Part shown: positions 46,978 to 58,441 of the stretch, in pieces
Layout: every line of letters starts with the position of its first letter
Position numbering within the stretch: position 1 is the first letter of the stretch
DNA from: Scalesia atractyloides
Lineage: Eukaryota; Streptophyta; Magnoliopsida; Asterales; Asteraceae
DNA length: 64,000 bases
NCBI GenBank assembly: GCA_947069175.1
Contig: CAMTDV010000013.1
Span: 16,130,912-16,194,911 of the forward strand
Direction of reading: 5' to 3'
The notes under the pieces: model-generated
Databases searched by the model: none
What the model was told of the DNA's origin: nothing
Seen by the model: only the letters and a program-made list of their open reading frames with translations
Translations under genes and position numbers: made by a program

Positions 46978-47796
46978 CTACAGGAATATATGTAGGGAGA
47001 GTGTAAGTTTGATAACTTTCTAGGTGTCATGTGTCGTAAAAAGAATGAAAACAACATTTATATATAACTGAAATCAACTTAACTACATCCATAGGATGTC
47101 TTGGGCTTGCTCATGTTTGGGCCTCCAAATATCTCCCACACCATAACTTGTGTAGTCATGTGGGCCCCCACAACTATTGGCTTGGTAGGGTCCACATTGG
47201 TGTCGGCTGGTTAACACTCGCATCACCCGAATGAAAATCGTAAAAAACATGATTGCGAGATGTAAGGTCGGAGGGTGTCCAGGTGTAGACACAATGACAA
47301 CTCAAAGTGGGGTTAGTTCAAACGACGTTTAATATAGCATGCTTTGGCCTAATAGGTCCTTCGTACTCTCATCGTTAGTCCCCAGGTAGGCAAACTGGTC
47401 CTTTATTTTGGATTTATACGAATGCCAAGCCTAGACAGGACGTTCCGACTACCGGTACTCGTACCCTTCCAGTTACTACATGCCCGTCGTGAAAACTCAC
47501 TTTGATGTGATTTGAAAAATATGAAAACATTTCAAAAATCTTTGAAAAGAAATCATGGAAATTGTGAAATCATGAGGTGTGTGCTTTCATAGATATGATA
47601 TGTTATGAGGATATGAACTATGATGAGCATTGCATATTAACATGTACTTGTGATAGTGCTTGCATAATATTGTGTGTGAAAATAAACATATAAACATCAT
47701 GAATTTTGCATGTAACACGTAAACAATTAAAATCTAATCAACTATTGTATATGCTCTAAGGGTCTAATAACCTATCCTATATCCCTATAGTCACAA
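46978..47796 (-). other. E4 leader between PBS and gag
   Basis: The conserved block at about 47274-47490 is shared with the other three elements. The palindrome next to the PBS is weakened here (ACTATTG against CTATAGT). Confidence 0.7.
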
Positions 47797-47808
47797 GCTA
47801 TGATACCA
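47797..47808 (-). promoter_or_regulatory. E4 primer-binding site, one mismatch
   Basis: The minus strand reads TGGTATCATAGC, differing by one base from the initiator tRNA-Met complement found in E1, E2 and E3. Confidence 0.85.
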
Positions 47809-48840
47809 ATCTGTCACCACCCGACCCACAGCGGAATAAAAGTCGGGGCATGATTGGGTTATCACCAAAGCTCATGATATTTACTAATAAGTTTCATACT
47901 TATTAAATTGAAATTAACTTAGAATATCCAACACAAAATTCATACAAACACATGCAATAAACCAAACGATTGTTCCAAACGAAGTAATTTGTTTATTCTT
48001 CTAAGGCCATCATATGTATTTCGTTCCTCGGCTTGTTCACCTGTATCATGCGTAAAACAGAAAATTTGGGCCAACAGAAAATTTGGGCCAACAAAAGTTG
48101 GCGAGTGAACCTTGAATAAACATTTAAATGATTGAATTATGTTGTTTAAATAAAAAGTGTGCATGAATCACATGTGAACAGATGTATATATATACCCAAT
48201 CACAAACCACATTGTATGAACACATGACATGATAAATGATGTATTTGAGATCAAGGCTCAATCAAATGGAGACGATCTAATGAGGCACCTGATGCTCAAC
48301 CCGTATCCCACGAGGAACTGGTGGGCCTAATGAAATGATTGCACTGAAATGATAAAATGTATCCACATATAATCCACATAACAAAAATACACATTTGATC
48401 ACGAATGATATTAGCACAAGTGTTAAATAAAATAAAGGAAATTGTATGACACATGATACACCCCAAAACATGATTAAAACGAGGAATTTGTAGAGATTCA
48501 CTCACAGTGGGTGCGTATTCTTGCGTGTAAATGAGAGCGCACGAGTTGCGGATTTAATTGACAAGGAAAATCTAACCTAAAAAAATAATAACGCGATAAC
48601 TTGATAAATAATTAAATTAATATTTTGATTAAAATCTTTGTTTAGGTTTTAAGTCAATTTTATGATTTGTATTGATATAATTAAGCCTTTGAAATTATGT
48701 GTTTTTATGTGTTTAAAATATATTCTCTTTTAAAACCATGAAATGAAATAATAAAAGAAAATAAAAATAAAATAAAAACAAAATAAAAAAATGTCAGTCT
48801 GACACGTGTCAGACCGGTTTTATTCGAAATTGTAAGCATG

Positions 48841-49254
48841 CGTGTGAGACTTGAACCCGAGACCTCTCGGTTGCGTGCACGCAGCTCTTCCAACTGAGCT
48901 ACGTGTCTAACCCGAAAGAATCTGAATTTTAATTATATTTATACACATTTTAGGTTAATTTTAATTTAATTAAATTTACAAAAAGGTTATATTTGATCGA
49001 ACCGGACGCGTACCACAAGTCTTGAACCCGAGACCTCAACTGTGACTTGCACCCAGCCCAACCAACTGGGCTGGGTGTCTAACCCGTTAATACCTGAAAT
49101 TTAATTATATTTATATACTGATTAAGTGTAAATAGAAGTGATAGATTAAAAAGGGTTTTAATTAATCGAGCCAGTGTGTGTGCGTGGGATCGAACCGGCT
49201 ATCATGGGTTCGGTTTGCACCCGGCCCAACCAGTTGGGCGGGGTGCTTTACCCG
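48841..49254 (-). other. Array of three tRNA-like modules in the E4 5' LTR
   Basis: TAGCTCAGTTGG with GGTTCAAGTC in the first module. CACCCAGCCCA-type hairpins occur in the second and third, and a perfect GGTTCGATCCC B box in the third. These would be in the leader of E4 RNA. Confidence 0.8.
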
Positions 49255-49267
49255 ACTGTAATATGAT

Positions 49268-49306
<39 letters not shown>

Positions 49307-49812
49307 TCAGCATATCATCTTTTTTGTTTTTGAATCCGAATCAAAACTGTTCGCGCCAAAAATTTTGATTCATCTCCGATTAACATCTGAATGTCATGCT
49401 AATTAACAAAAATTCAAAGGGAAAAGGAGTAGGAGTCTACCGTAGAACCGAAATGGAGGATCTCGATCTCCGGCGGGTGAATTCTGATGGCCCGATGGTT
49501 CTCCGGTGAAACAAAGATTTTCTGACGACTGATATGAGCTAACCGAGGGAAATAAGCGAGTTCTGAGAGGGAGGAATCGACTGATATAAAATAGGGGTGA
49601 TCGAGAGCTCGGTTTTTGGCAATTTGGCTCGGATTGATTGCCAGTTCGATCACAGCCGAGAAGTTTACCAAGAATAAATTGCCAGCTGTCGAAAATTTTG
49701 GAAAGAAAAAAGAAAGCCGCATATGAAGGACTGCGATGTTTCCGGTTTCAGTTGCAGGTCCTCCCGCTCGGTAGTTGGATATATGTATCATGCTATGTGG
49801 AATCTGATACAA

Positions 49813-49891
49813 TGTGTGTGTGTGGTCTAGTGGTGTTGGTGGTGTGTGTGCAACCGGGGGAACCCGGGTTCGATCCCGGTTCACCCCTTTT
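49813..49891 (+). other. Opposite-strand tRNA-Gly-like module, E4 5' LTR
   Basis: TGGTCTAGTGGT and CCCGGGTTCGATCCCGG, followed by CACCCCTTTT. A partial acceptor-like pairing GTGTGTG/TTCACCC is possible. Confidence 0.7.
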
Positions 49892-50146
49892 ATTTTAAAA
49901 CCGTTTTTCTTTAACTGTTTTTAATACCTTTTTGAGTTATTATAAGTAATTATTAATTAGTTGATTTATTTTATAAATTAATGGATTATATTATATTATC
50001 TCTTTAAACTTTATTTATTAATTTATTTTTAAACATTAAATTTCATCATTATATAAATAAATAACTAAACGACATAAACAAATATTTGTTGATTGATAAA
50101 TTGGGTCGAGTTTTCGAAACCTGATTTACACAAATGTTACACTTAA

Positions 50147-50525
50147 CTCTTGAATCCCAACGCTTCTCCTTACATTCTTCCAAACGAACCAGCTCCTTTG
50201 TAAGAACTCTTATTAGAGAATTCCGACGACGAATTGAAAGTTTTAAGCGACACCAAATGCTCTGCATGGGTCTATTTAACAAAGAAATATACGTCCCGTC
50301 TAGGCCTAGGCGGGGCGTATCACTTTACTACTTTACTGACATGCATTGAATGACATCAGATGAAGTAATATAAGCCAAAGTTCATGACGGAGAGAATTCT
50401 GACGAAGAATTGAAAGTTTTCTGCGACACCAAATGCTTGGCAAGGGTCTATTTAACAAAGAGTATACGACCCGTCTAGGCCAGATGGGGCGTATCACTTA
50501 CTTTACTGACATGCATACAGAGCAC
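50147..50525. repeat. Two tandem copies of a MULE 5'-end-like block
   Basis: About 50183-50345 and 50390-50520 share GAATTGAAAGTTTT, GCGACACCAAATGCT, GGTCTATTTAACAAAG and TTTACTGACATGCAT. A third copy is at 57740-57840, directly upstream of the MULE gene. Between the first two, 50353-50373 (GATGAAGTAATATAAGCC) matches the first codons of that gene. Confidence 0.75.
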
Positions 50526-50529
50526 AAAC

Positions 50530-50825
50530 TTCAAGACAGGTCGTTTAGGCCTAGACATCCCGTCTTGACCTGGTCGTCTTCAGCATCCGTCACCGGCTAG
50601 ACCCCCCGTTTGATGTGATTGATTTGACGTTGTATGGGGCCATGATTGTGGTTGGAAAAAAAGCAAACCTAGACGATTAGGTCTAGACGACACGTCTAAG
50701 TGTGTAATATTACCGTTTTGCCCCTGATGTGAGCCTAGACGGACAGCGAAGCAGGGGTAAAATGGACTTATTTCTAGAACCAGACGGGACGTCTAGGTCT
50801 AGACGAGGCGTCTATGCCCAAATAA
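50530..50825. repeat. AGACG-motif cluster
   Basis: Many copies of AGACG/CGTCT words, often as GTCTAGGTCTAGACG. It is colinear with 57860-58030, showing that the MULE-side flanks are direct and not inverted copies. Confidence 0.7.
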
Positions 50826-51042
50826 TTTTTTTTGGTGTAATTAATATGATTTTGTTTACTTAATACACACTTTTTGTATACAAAATGTTTGTATTAATTA
50901 CAAAAAGCTCATACCAAAAAATTTCTAATTGTATACAAAATGTTTGTATTAATTACAAAAAAATCGTACTAAATATACAAAAATCATATTAGATTTAGCA
51001 AAAAGCCTCATTCTTCCAATTCACCATCGACCCAGTTAATAC
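50826..51042. repeat. Two-copy TTTGTATTAATTACAAAAA repeat
   Basis: ACAAAATGTTTGTATTAATT occurs at about 50880 and 50937 with an imperfect palindrome around TTAATTAC. No coding signal. Confidence 0.6.
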
Positions 51043-51839
51043 TTGGGTTTGAATTTGGTGTCGGATTCATTATCGACGTATACCATTCTAGAGGGGCGTG
51101 TACATGTCCATCCATTGTTCTGCAGCTGCGCTTCGGTAGGTCAACCACAAATCGTTTACTGTAGGCATCGGAAACTGGCCTTCCAGCTTAATATGTATGA
51201 AGTGGTTGTTGTTAACATGTGCAAGCGTTGTCGTTCGTGGTTCTCGATCCGTCAGAGGGTTGATTATCGGAAGAACGTGGAAGAACCATCGATGCTTAAG
51301 AGGTGAACCACGATACCATACCGTTGTGCAATAAGAAGCCCTGCATGGGGGAAGTTCATCCAATGAGTGGGGGGACAATGCTCCACTTAATCCCATATTA
51401 AGCTCTGACGATGCGTGTAAAAGTATCCTTCCTCCCATGCTTCAAATACTGGCGCCCAGATCGACGCGAATGGATCCATCTCCTGTTGAAGTTTTTTTTC
51501 GAATGTGGCTCCACGCACGTTCTCTCATACCCAAGCCCACAGCCACAGACCGAAACCCACAATGACTGTCTGGCCTCACATCTTGTATGCACGAGATGTA
51601 CGGGTGAAACAAAGAGGGAAGGAAAGGCTTAAACTGTTTGATAGCTGACACATACTCGTTGCCCACTATCAACGGAAAACCGTTATCGTCTCGAACCTCT
51701 CTTTGTTTAGAACTCGTTGAACGCCTTCGCTGTAACACCCTGTAAAATCATGTCCAATAATATAGTGACACGTGTTGTATTTTTAATATAGTCAATTAAA
51801 AGACTAATAAGGACTAAAAGTGACAACATGCTCAAACTG

Positions 51840-52085
51840 AGCCTCTGAATGACTTTCTGATGTCAACATGTATGAACCTAGCCTCTGAACGACCATTAGT
51901 GTCGTCATGCATAAAAACGTAGCCTCTAAACGACCATTAGTGTCGTTATGCATAAAACATAGCCTCTGAACGACCATTAGTGTCGTTATGCTTAAACTCG
52001 GCCTCTGAGTGACAGTTTTGTCAACATGCCTAGCCTCTGAGTGACATCGGAGTCAACATGCTTATACTGAGCCCCTGAGTGATCC
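51840..52085 (+). repeat. Tandem repeat of about 45 bp in the solo LTR
   Basis: About six units with GCCTCTGAACGACCATTAG or the variant GCCTCTGAGTGAC, followed by a GTCAACATG or GTCGTTATG ending. It lies in the presumed U3, so it may be a promoter-proximal repeat. Confidence 0.8.
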
Positions 52086-52386
52086 TCTATGTAGTCCTAA
52101 CTCTCGTATGTCCTGTTTGTTGGATGAGAGTAATTAAATCCAATAATATATAAAAATTGGATAATGGAGGGATTAAAAGTGTCAACATGTTAATTTATAT
52201 CTCTGAGTGACCTTTTAACGAACCGAGAGCTTGACAATGTCCTGGCATAATCTCGGGTATGCCAAGTATTGACTGCGGAGGGCTAAAAGTGCCAAAAAGG
52301 TGTTTAAATATGTTTTTAAAAAGCTTTAATAAGTTAAGGGGTTAAAAGTGTCAGAGTTTGAAAGTGGCTGTGGGGCGGTCGCTGGC

Positions 52387-52413
52387 CGCGAGAGACCTGG
52401 CCTGTGTCTCTCG
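52387..52413 (+). other. Strong hairpin in the solo LTR
   Basis: GCGAGAGAC-CTGGCCTGT-GTCTCTCGC forms a 9-bp stem about 180 bases upstream of the TATA box, followed by further GCGAG words. Confidence 0.7.
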
Positions 52414-52588
52414 CGGGGCGCGAGAAGCCCTCTACTGCAGAAAGTTTTGCTTGGTCTCCAAACAAAACTCCAAAACCATTAAAACCGAAACCATGGCTTC
52501 CCAAACTGCTATGCCACGTTTTGGGACACTTGTAAGCTTCTTCTTACACCCCTAAACACCTGGCTTCACCTCCTTTGAGTTCTCCAAC

Positions 52589-52596
52589 TATAAATA
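52589..52596 (+). promoter_or_regulatory. Predicted TATA box of the solo LTR
   Basis: TATAAATA in a C/T-rich setting, followed some 30 bases on by CACATTCCAACTTACACC, a plausible start region. Confidence 0.7.
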
Positions 52597-53157
52597 GGTG
52601 CTTAAGTTCACATTCCAACTTACACCTTTCTCATTTATTCACTCTTCTCCCTCCTCTGGAAGTTGCTAGCTAAAAGGAGTATCCAACATAGTTCTTTTGC
52701 ACCTTAGGAATCACTGGTAAGTGTTCTTTCTGTGTGCATTTTCGTTTATAGGCTTTTATAGCCAAAAGTCAAGCGTTTTACGGAAAACGTTTTGACTTTC
52801 GGTTTAGACCATTATGGTCCAGCCATTGTTCGAAATGAACATGACTAAGTGATCGTAATAAGGTAGGTGTTAATCCCTATAAAGGGTACATCCTGAAGAT
52901 CACGTTTGCTAGACCAATTGACGGGTCAAAGTTACGATATTAAAAAGTCAAACAGGCCATTTTTTGAAAAATCATAAAATGATCTTATATATGTTATGAA
53001 ACCTGTTTTGACACTTAAAAAAGTTGGTAATAATTATTAGAACATGTAAGAACATGTTCGGCTCGTCAATTTCAGTTCTACGGTCGGTTCACAACCGAAA
53101 GTCGCGAAGTTTGACTTCTGCTTTGACTTCCGCTTCTGACCTGATTTAGATTAGTTA

Positions 53158-54130
53158 GCTACTGATCTAAAGTTTCATTATGATCATAATATAATGTAGC
53201 ATAACTCTCTGAGGTTATATTACATGATCATAATCAGAATCCAAGTTTATGCGCAAGTTCCGTAATTATGCCATATTTGACCAAAATGCCATTTTTGCAT
53301 AAAACAAGGTTTTAAATAGTAATGAACTTAAAAATGAGTTTCCTACTGATATAATATTATAAGTAGGATTATTTGGGATGTTAAACCAAGTTATAAACTG
53401 AGTTTTCAAGCAAGTCCTTAAACTATGTCGATAAATGGCGATTTTAGCCCTTGTGGCTCATAAACTCGTTTTAATCTAATATTTTCAAGGTAAATATTTT
53501 ACCTACTAATATGTTATATTAAATAACATATCTAATACATTTTAATCTGAACTTAACATCAGTTTTCGTGGAAATCGCATAAAGACGCCATTTTACGACA
53601 TAAGCGTCGTTTAGGCGCATAGTATGGTTTTAAACCATATTAATTAACCAAGACTTGTTACCTACTGATTTTAAAACTTATTTTAAACATATTTACAGTA
53701 GGTACATGTTATAAACTCAGAATCCCAAATAATTTATAAACTTTGTGTAAAATGACCAAAATGCTCATTCGGTGCATAGTTTGGTCATAAAATATAATTT
53801 ACACATATAATTGACACCCTACTGATATTATATCATAAATAAATTATTTTTCCAGAATACTTATGACTAAAAACTTAAAATATATTCAAGTTCCTTTTAT
53901 ACGGTTTATAATTACCGAAATGCCTTTACAAGGCTTAATTATGTTTTAAAACCTTAACGGGCATACAAGTTGATATCCTACTGATATCTTAATTTATTTA
54001 AAATATAATGGCATATAGAACTTGTCCATGACTTATCCGGTTACCCATTATCGCTTATAAGCGTATGGTTGATTATATTAATTGGTTTACGAAAATTAAC
54101 CGAAACGGTTTAACCTTGTCATTTAAGTTT
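53158..54130 (+). repeat. Degenerate repeat of about 160 bp period in the solo LTR
   Basis: CCTACTGAT (or close variants) recurs at 53158, 53342, 53502, 53662, 53818 and 53977, that is at spacings of 184, 160, 160, 156 and 159. Between them AAATGCC-like and GGTTTTAAA-like words recur in the same order. No coding potential. Confidence 0.65.
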
Positions 54131-57100
54131 CAAAATCCAGAATGTTTATAGTTTACCCATATTATACAAGTCAAGTACTTGTCAGGATTACACTATATTC
54201 CATCCGATCATCGTTTAATCAAGCGTTATACGTAATGATCATGTACACTATTCGGTTTATAAGACTGTTAGTATTTAATTGGCGCTTATGCCATAATCCA
54301 CACTAGAGCCTTCCCTGTAAATGCTATCTACACTTGGTACGTTTGTATACGGCTGAGTTATTTAAAAATAAAAGAAGAAGACTAGCTCAGGTAAATACTC
54401 TCGACTTATTTTCCCTATATGGGCTTGGGATACGAAAAAATTATTACCGCTTGGTCCGAAATGGGGTCAATCGAATGCCCGTTTGTGGCTAGTAAACCCG
54501 CATATTCCGTTTTAATCAGTTTTGTTTGATAACTTAAACATCGGGAGTTAAATTACCGTGTCCTGGATATCCTCGGCTCAATACATTAGTTATTGGCCAC
54601 GACCTTAGCGGGATAACTCCTTCGTGAGTTCTAAGTGGTGTGTATTTAATCATGTCTCGATTTTTGTACTGGGCTCTTTATCTATTGACAAACATGTGAA
54701 TCTGATACAAGGTTGCAAAGTCAATTTTCCCAAGTTAATAAAAGATTTTGTGCTGTTTGCACTTAAAAACCATTTTAAAGTTTTCAAAATGAGTCAGTTG
54801 GGTGTATTTACCAGCGAAAGCTGACGTATCGTCCAAAGGCTAACTGCAGGTTTACAATACGAAATAGGCCGGAAGCTGCTAGGTAGTGAATAAGAGGATC
54901 TTGCAAATCCTTAGATCTTCCCTAAAGTCTGTTTTATATTCTTTCTTGTACATTTTATGATCCGCCTGTGGATCTTCTATTACGAGCCTGTATATTATTT
55001 TGAACATTCGGTTTGTAATAGTAATTTTACTCCAAGACTTCCATTGTGCCGTGTCTAAATGACAATGATGATTATCAACTTACGTCACGATACTCCCCAC
55101 CCAGGCCCACCGGTGTATGGATTTTGGGTTGGAAATCGGGGGTGTGACATTCGCCCGCTACGGGTTTTTGCGACTTGATGATCGACTGTTGAGTGGCATG
55201 TGACGGAACATACGAGCTATGGTGGGGGGCATCGTATGTACTTGATTGGGAACCCTGTGACGGAACATACGAGCTATGGCGGGGGCGTCGTCAAATCGAA
55301 GTTGTGCTTGCTTTGTTGTTGGTCGTCCACGAGTTGAGTGTTGGACAACCGGTGGTTTCTTTGTGGATTTGGTTGGGGTCAACACCGCTTTAATCTTTCC
55401 GAGCAAGCTTTTTTTCTGGCAGGGGAGCGTGACTCTAACAGTTGCCGAACAATGTTCAACTCTTCTACCACGTCAACGTCATCATATGTCAATTTACATG
55501 GCTGAAAGTTAAGCTTCCGCCAGAAGATGTCTACGTCTTCGAGTTGAATCGGACGCTCTGCACGTACGTACTTTTCCAACCTGCAAGCACACGGCAACGC
55601 ACAGCTGTACCACATCTGATCCACAAGATGAATGCAAGCGTTGCAACACGTCTAGTTTCCTAAGTAGCTCTCCACTCAGCAAATCAAGCGTTGTGTAGGA
55701 AACTTTTCCATGTAGGTGGTCAAATAACTGGTTTTTGTGGTGGTTCATTATTTTTTCGATGCTTTCTCAAAAGCTCCGCCTTATTTCCCCGTATTGTGTT
55801 TCGACTATATCCTTGACACAACCTACTATACGGTCCAGCGAGCTCCTATCTTGGATGTATCTCTTTAAATTCGCGAGTTGACTCTCAACTCTGTTGGTGG
55901 TACGCTGCCCGAAGTTGCGGCTCTGATCTGTCCATGCAAAGACAAACATTTGCTTGTAGTCTTTCGACCAGTAGTCATACACGTACGCAAAGACCCCTAC
56001 AAGGTATCAACAATTAGTTTACATGTACATGGGTAGGTCATATTTTACTTGAACGTAAACTAACTTGAACATTTGCACGCCACAAGTTGCTTTTGCAAGT
56101 GGCCTAAGTTGTACTCGTATATTGGTATTGATGGAGACTCACACAATCTCCCCCATGATGACAAAATTTTTTGCCATTCTTCTTCTGTGAATGAGCTCTT
56201 GCAGTGCTTACAAATATTCTGTTGAATGTGATACATGTAGAGATATCGAGAGGCGTTTGGAAAAACTTTCGCACACACATTAATTAGGGCCAGGTCTCTA
56301 TCCGTTACAATAACACGTGGCTCCATACATTCGTCCAACATTGACTTGATCCTCTCAAGCACCCATACAAAGTTAATCACTACGTTCCTTGCAGACAATG
56401 GCATGCGCGATACAAAACGAATAGTTGGTGGGGGTTATACCAACTAGCTGGACAAATGGCATGTTGTATACGTTCGTCTTGTACGTGGAATCGATCAGCA
56501 AAACGTGCGGGAATGCACGCCACATTTCACTCGAGTAAGGATGAACAAAGAAGATCTCTGTAACGACCTCTGTTTCGGGTTCCTCCCGTGTCTCGTAAAT
56601 AAATTCGTTTGTAATTAGGATGTTTTCTAGCGACTGCATGGGAGTCAGACCGTATCTTTGTTCGTCCCTAATCTTCTGGACTGCGTTTTGAACGTCTTTC
56701 TGAACATGGAAACTGTCGGTGAACTGCTTCCTTATCGTTTGAAAAATTCTGCGCGGCTCCACGTTTTGTGTTGTCAACTGCTCGATCATTGTATTCGTCA
56801 GGAGCAAACCTTCGCACAAACGCGTGGCCCGACAGGTCCTGACAAACTTCATGGTTATGTTCAGTCTTTCCCCCTTTTATCCCCCATGTTTCATACGGAT
56901 GGTCCCGCACAGCCAACAGGTAAAGCGGGCAACAGGTTTTCTTGCTTCCAGCTTTTCTAACCATTGTTGTAGTATGGTGCTCACCACCACGATCACATTC
57001 AAGCCATACCCTCCCGGTCCTTCCACCGATTTTCTTTGATCGTCGGGTCAAATAAGGAAACCATCCGCCTTTGCCATTTCCTGGTGCCCAGTTTTTTACT

Positions 57101-57740
57101 TCATCTAGAGAGTTTGAAAACCTGTAAAATCGATAGCGTTATGTTAGATTTTATGTTTACTGAACTTCACAACTTAAATAAATAAGTTTTGATACCGTCT
57201 CTGTGAGGTATGGATTGCCTGCGCATGGGGATGCCTCACCACCATATTCTCCACCATCAGGATAGACTTGTTGACCGTAGAAAGAATGTGTTGCATTGTA
57301 ACTTTCGTAACAGTCTCCTCCGTATCTATCCGGACCGTGTTGTTGTTGCACGTACGAGAATTCACACCCGTATCCATAATCCGGAAACCCATGTTGCGCA
57401 GGATAACATGGTGAATCAACTAGGTACGAGTCGTCCACATGTGTTGTTTCTTCAACGAAAGGAAGCCGTTCAAGTCTAGAAATGGTCTGTTTTGATTTCC
57501 TTGTACACTTGAACCTCCTCTTGACGTTAAAATTTGGGGAACACCGGTCTCCCCCTACCAACGATACCACCATTAGAAAATAATTAAAACAACAACTAGT
57601 TTAACCTGATAACTATTACCGAATTGGCCTCAGGCACCCATGTCTCGCCAGAATACGCCCCAAAGAAATAGTTGCCGTCCCAGTATGATGACATTTCACC
57701 ACCTTTGAATGAATAAGATGAAGTAATATAAGCCATCTGC

Positions 57741-58040
57741 GACAACAAAAGCTCTGCATGGGTCTATTTAACAAAGATATATACGCCTCGTCTTGTACTA
57801 GACGGATCGTATCACATCGTACTTTACTGACATGCATGCAGAACGCCGAAGTTCAAGACGCGTTGTCTAGGCTTAGATGCCCCGTCTTGTTCTGGTCGTC
57901 TTCAAGGTCCGTATAGGGATAGACGCCCCGTCTGATGTGACTGATTTGACGTTGTACGAGGGGAGGAATGGTGTCGGAGAAAAAAAAACTTAGACACCCC
58001 TTCTAGGTCTAGACGACCCTTTCTTAAGGGTGTCTAAATA
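57741..58040 (-). promoter_or_regulatory. Presumed MULE 5' flank with AGACG cluster
   Basis: It lies upstream of the possible first exon. It contains the third copy of the GGTCTATTTAACAAAG block and AGACG motifs at 57870-58030. Promoter role inferred from position only. No terminal inverted repeat pair could be assigned with confidence. Confidence 0.45.
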
Positions 58041-58441
58041 GGCCAGTGGTATGTGAATATGTAGACCCTTTAGTAAATGTCATTTTATAACAAATTTAAG
58101 AATGGAAACACTTACATTTGTTCTTGAGGACCTTAGCATCTTGATTATTCGCCCAACCTGTTGTCCACCTATAGTCAAAACACTATATTCATTACAACGA
58201 TCAACAATCTTAGAAACTATTACAGTAAGATAAAATGGATGAGTCAAAATTGGTAGAAAAATCGCAAAATAGGTGCTTGAGAATTATCTAAGATGACGCT
58301 CATCACTACATGGTGTCATGTAAAACAATATAAAATAATTTTAGTTATAAAAAGATGACCAATTTTATAATAGAGAGCTAGTTGTAGGTGATATGGTCCT
58401 ATGGATATAAGTATAAAAATCTTTAGGTTAATTAAAGTAAG
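58041..58441. other. No gene seen
   Basis: AT-rich spacer between the MULE region and the copia element. GTAAG (58437-58441) would be the left target duplication; the right end is outside the window. Confidence 0.5.

Larger units (their letters stand above)
30129..50141 (-). mobile_element. E4: Ty3/gypsy chromovirus-type element, interrupted by E3
   Basis: The outer insertion is defined by the duplication CTTAA at 30124-30128 and 50142-50146. The 5' LTR is 47812-50141. The internal part is 42275-47811. The 3' LTR is split into 30129-32275 and 41879-42274 by E3. Gag, protease, RT, RNase H, integrase and chromodomain are all represented, making it the best view here of the coding capacity of the family, but several single mutations disable it. 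It lies in the AGACG/MULE region, which reads continuously from 30128 to 50147 when E4 is removed. Confidence 0.93.
47812..50141 (-). repeat. E4 5' LTR (2330 bp)
   Basis: It has sense tRNA-like modules at about 48841-48913, 49008-49085 and 49181-49254, and a tRNA-Gly-like opposite-strand module at 49813-49891 with a TTTT end. The (TA)n run is at 49272-49302. Confidence 0.93.
51731..55149 (+). mobile_element. Solo LTR (3419 bp) inside the MULE gene
   Basis: It starts TGTAACACCC, ends GGGTGTGACA and is flanked by the perfect 5-bp duplication TTCGC (51726-51730 and 55150-55154). No internal coding region, PBS or second LTR is present, as expected after LTR-LTR recombination. Orientation plus is inferred from TATAAATA at 52589. 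The family differs from E1-E4 and is not recognised. Confidence 0.9.
51088..57740 (-). pseudogene. MULE transposase with FAR1-type N-terminus and C-terminal OTU domain, split by a solo LTR
   Basis: A possible first exon (57738-57620) starts MAYITSSYSFKGGEM. 57573-57157 follows. The FAR1/WRKY-GCM1-type finger (about 57050-56830) has WLECDRGG, KKTCCP and TEHNHE. The MULE catalytic core has LLIDSTYKTN, VTDRDLALINVC and TTNRVESQLANL, giving D, D and E. An intron GTTAGT...TTGTAG lies at about 56055-55995. A SWIM-like CxC with LPCACRLEKYVR is near 55600. The linker TKKPPVVQHSTRGRPTTK follows. After the LTR comes an OTU-like cysteine protease region: VRPDSHCGFRSVAVGLG (catalytic Asp and Cys) near 51580 and NNNHFIHIKLEG (catalytic His) near 51190. 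Frames change near 56390, 55155 and 51440, so the gene is broken. Confidence 0.85.

Noticed and set aside
30129..50141. An integrated DNA virus or pararetrovirus
   Set aside because: Gene order protease-RT-RNase H-integrase-chromodomain, LTRs and target duplications fit Ty3/gypsy retrotransposons, and no envelope or movement protein is present.
52358..52555. A 65-residue open frame before the TATA box of the solo LTR
   Set aside because: GC-rich hairpin region, no family features, and upstream of the predicted start.
50147..58040. An LTR retrotransposon using the AGACG blocks as direct LTRs
   Set aside because: The blocks are direct repeats but lack TG...CA ends, PBS and PPT, and the enclosed gene is a MULE transposase.
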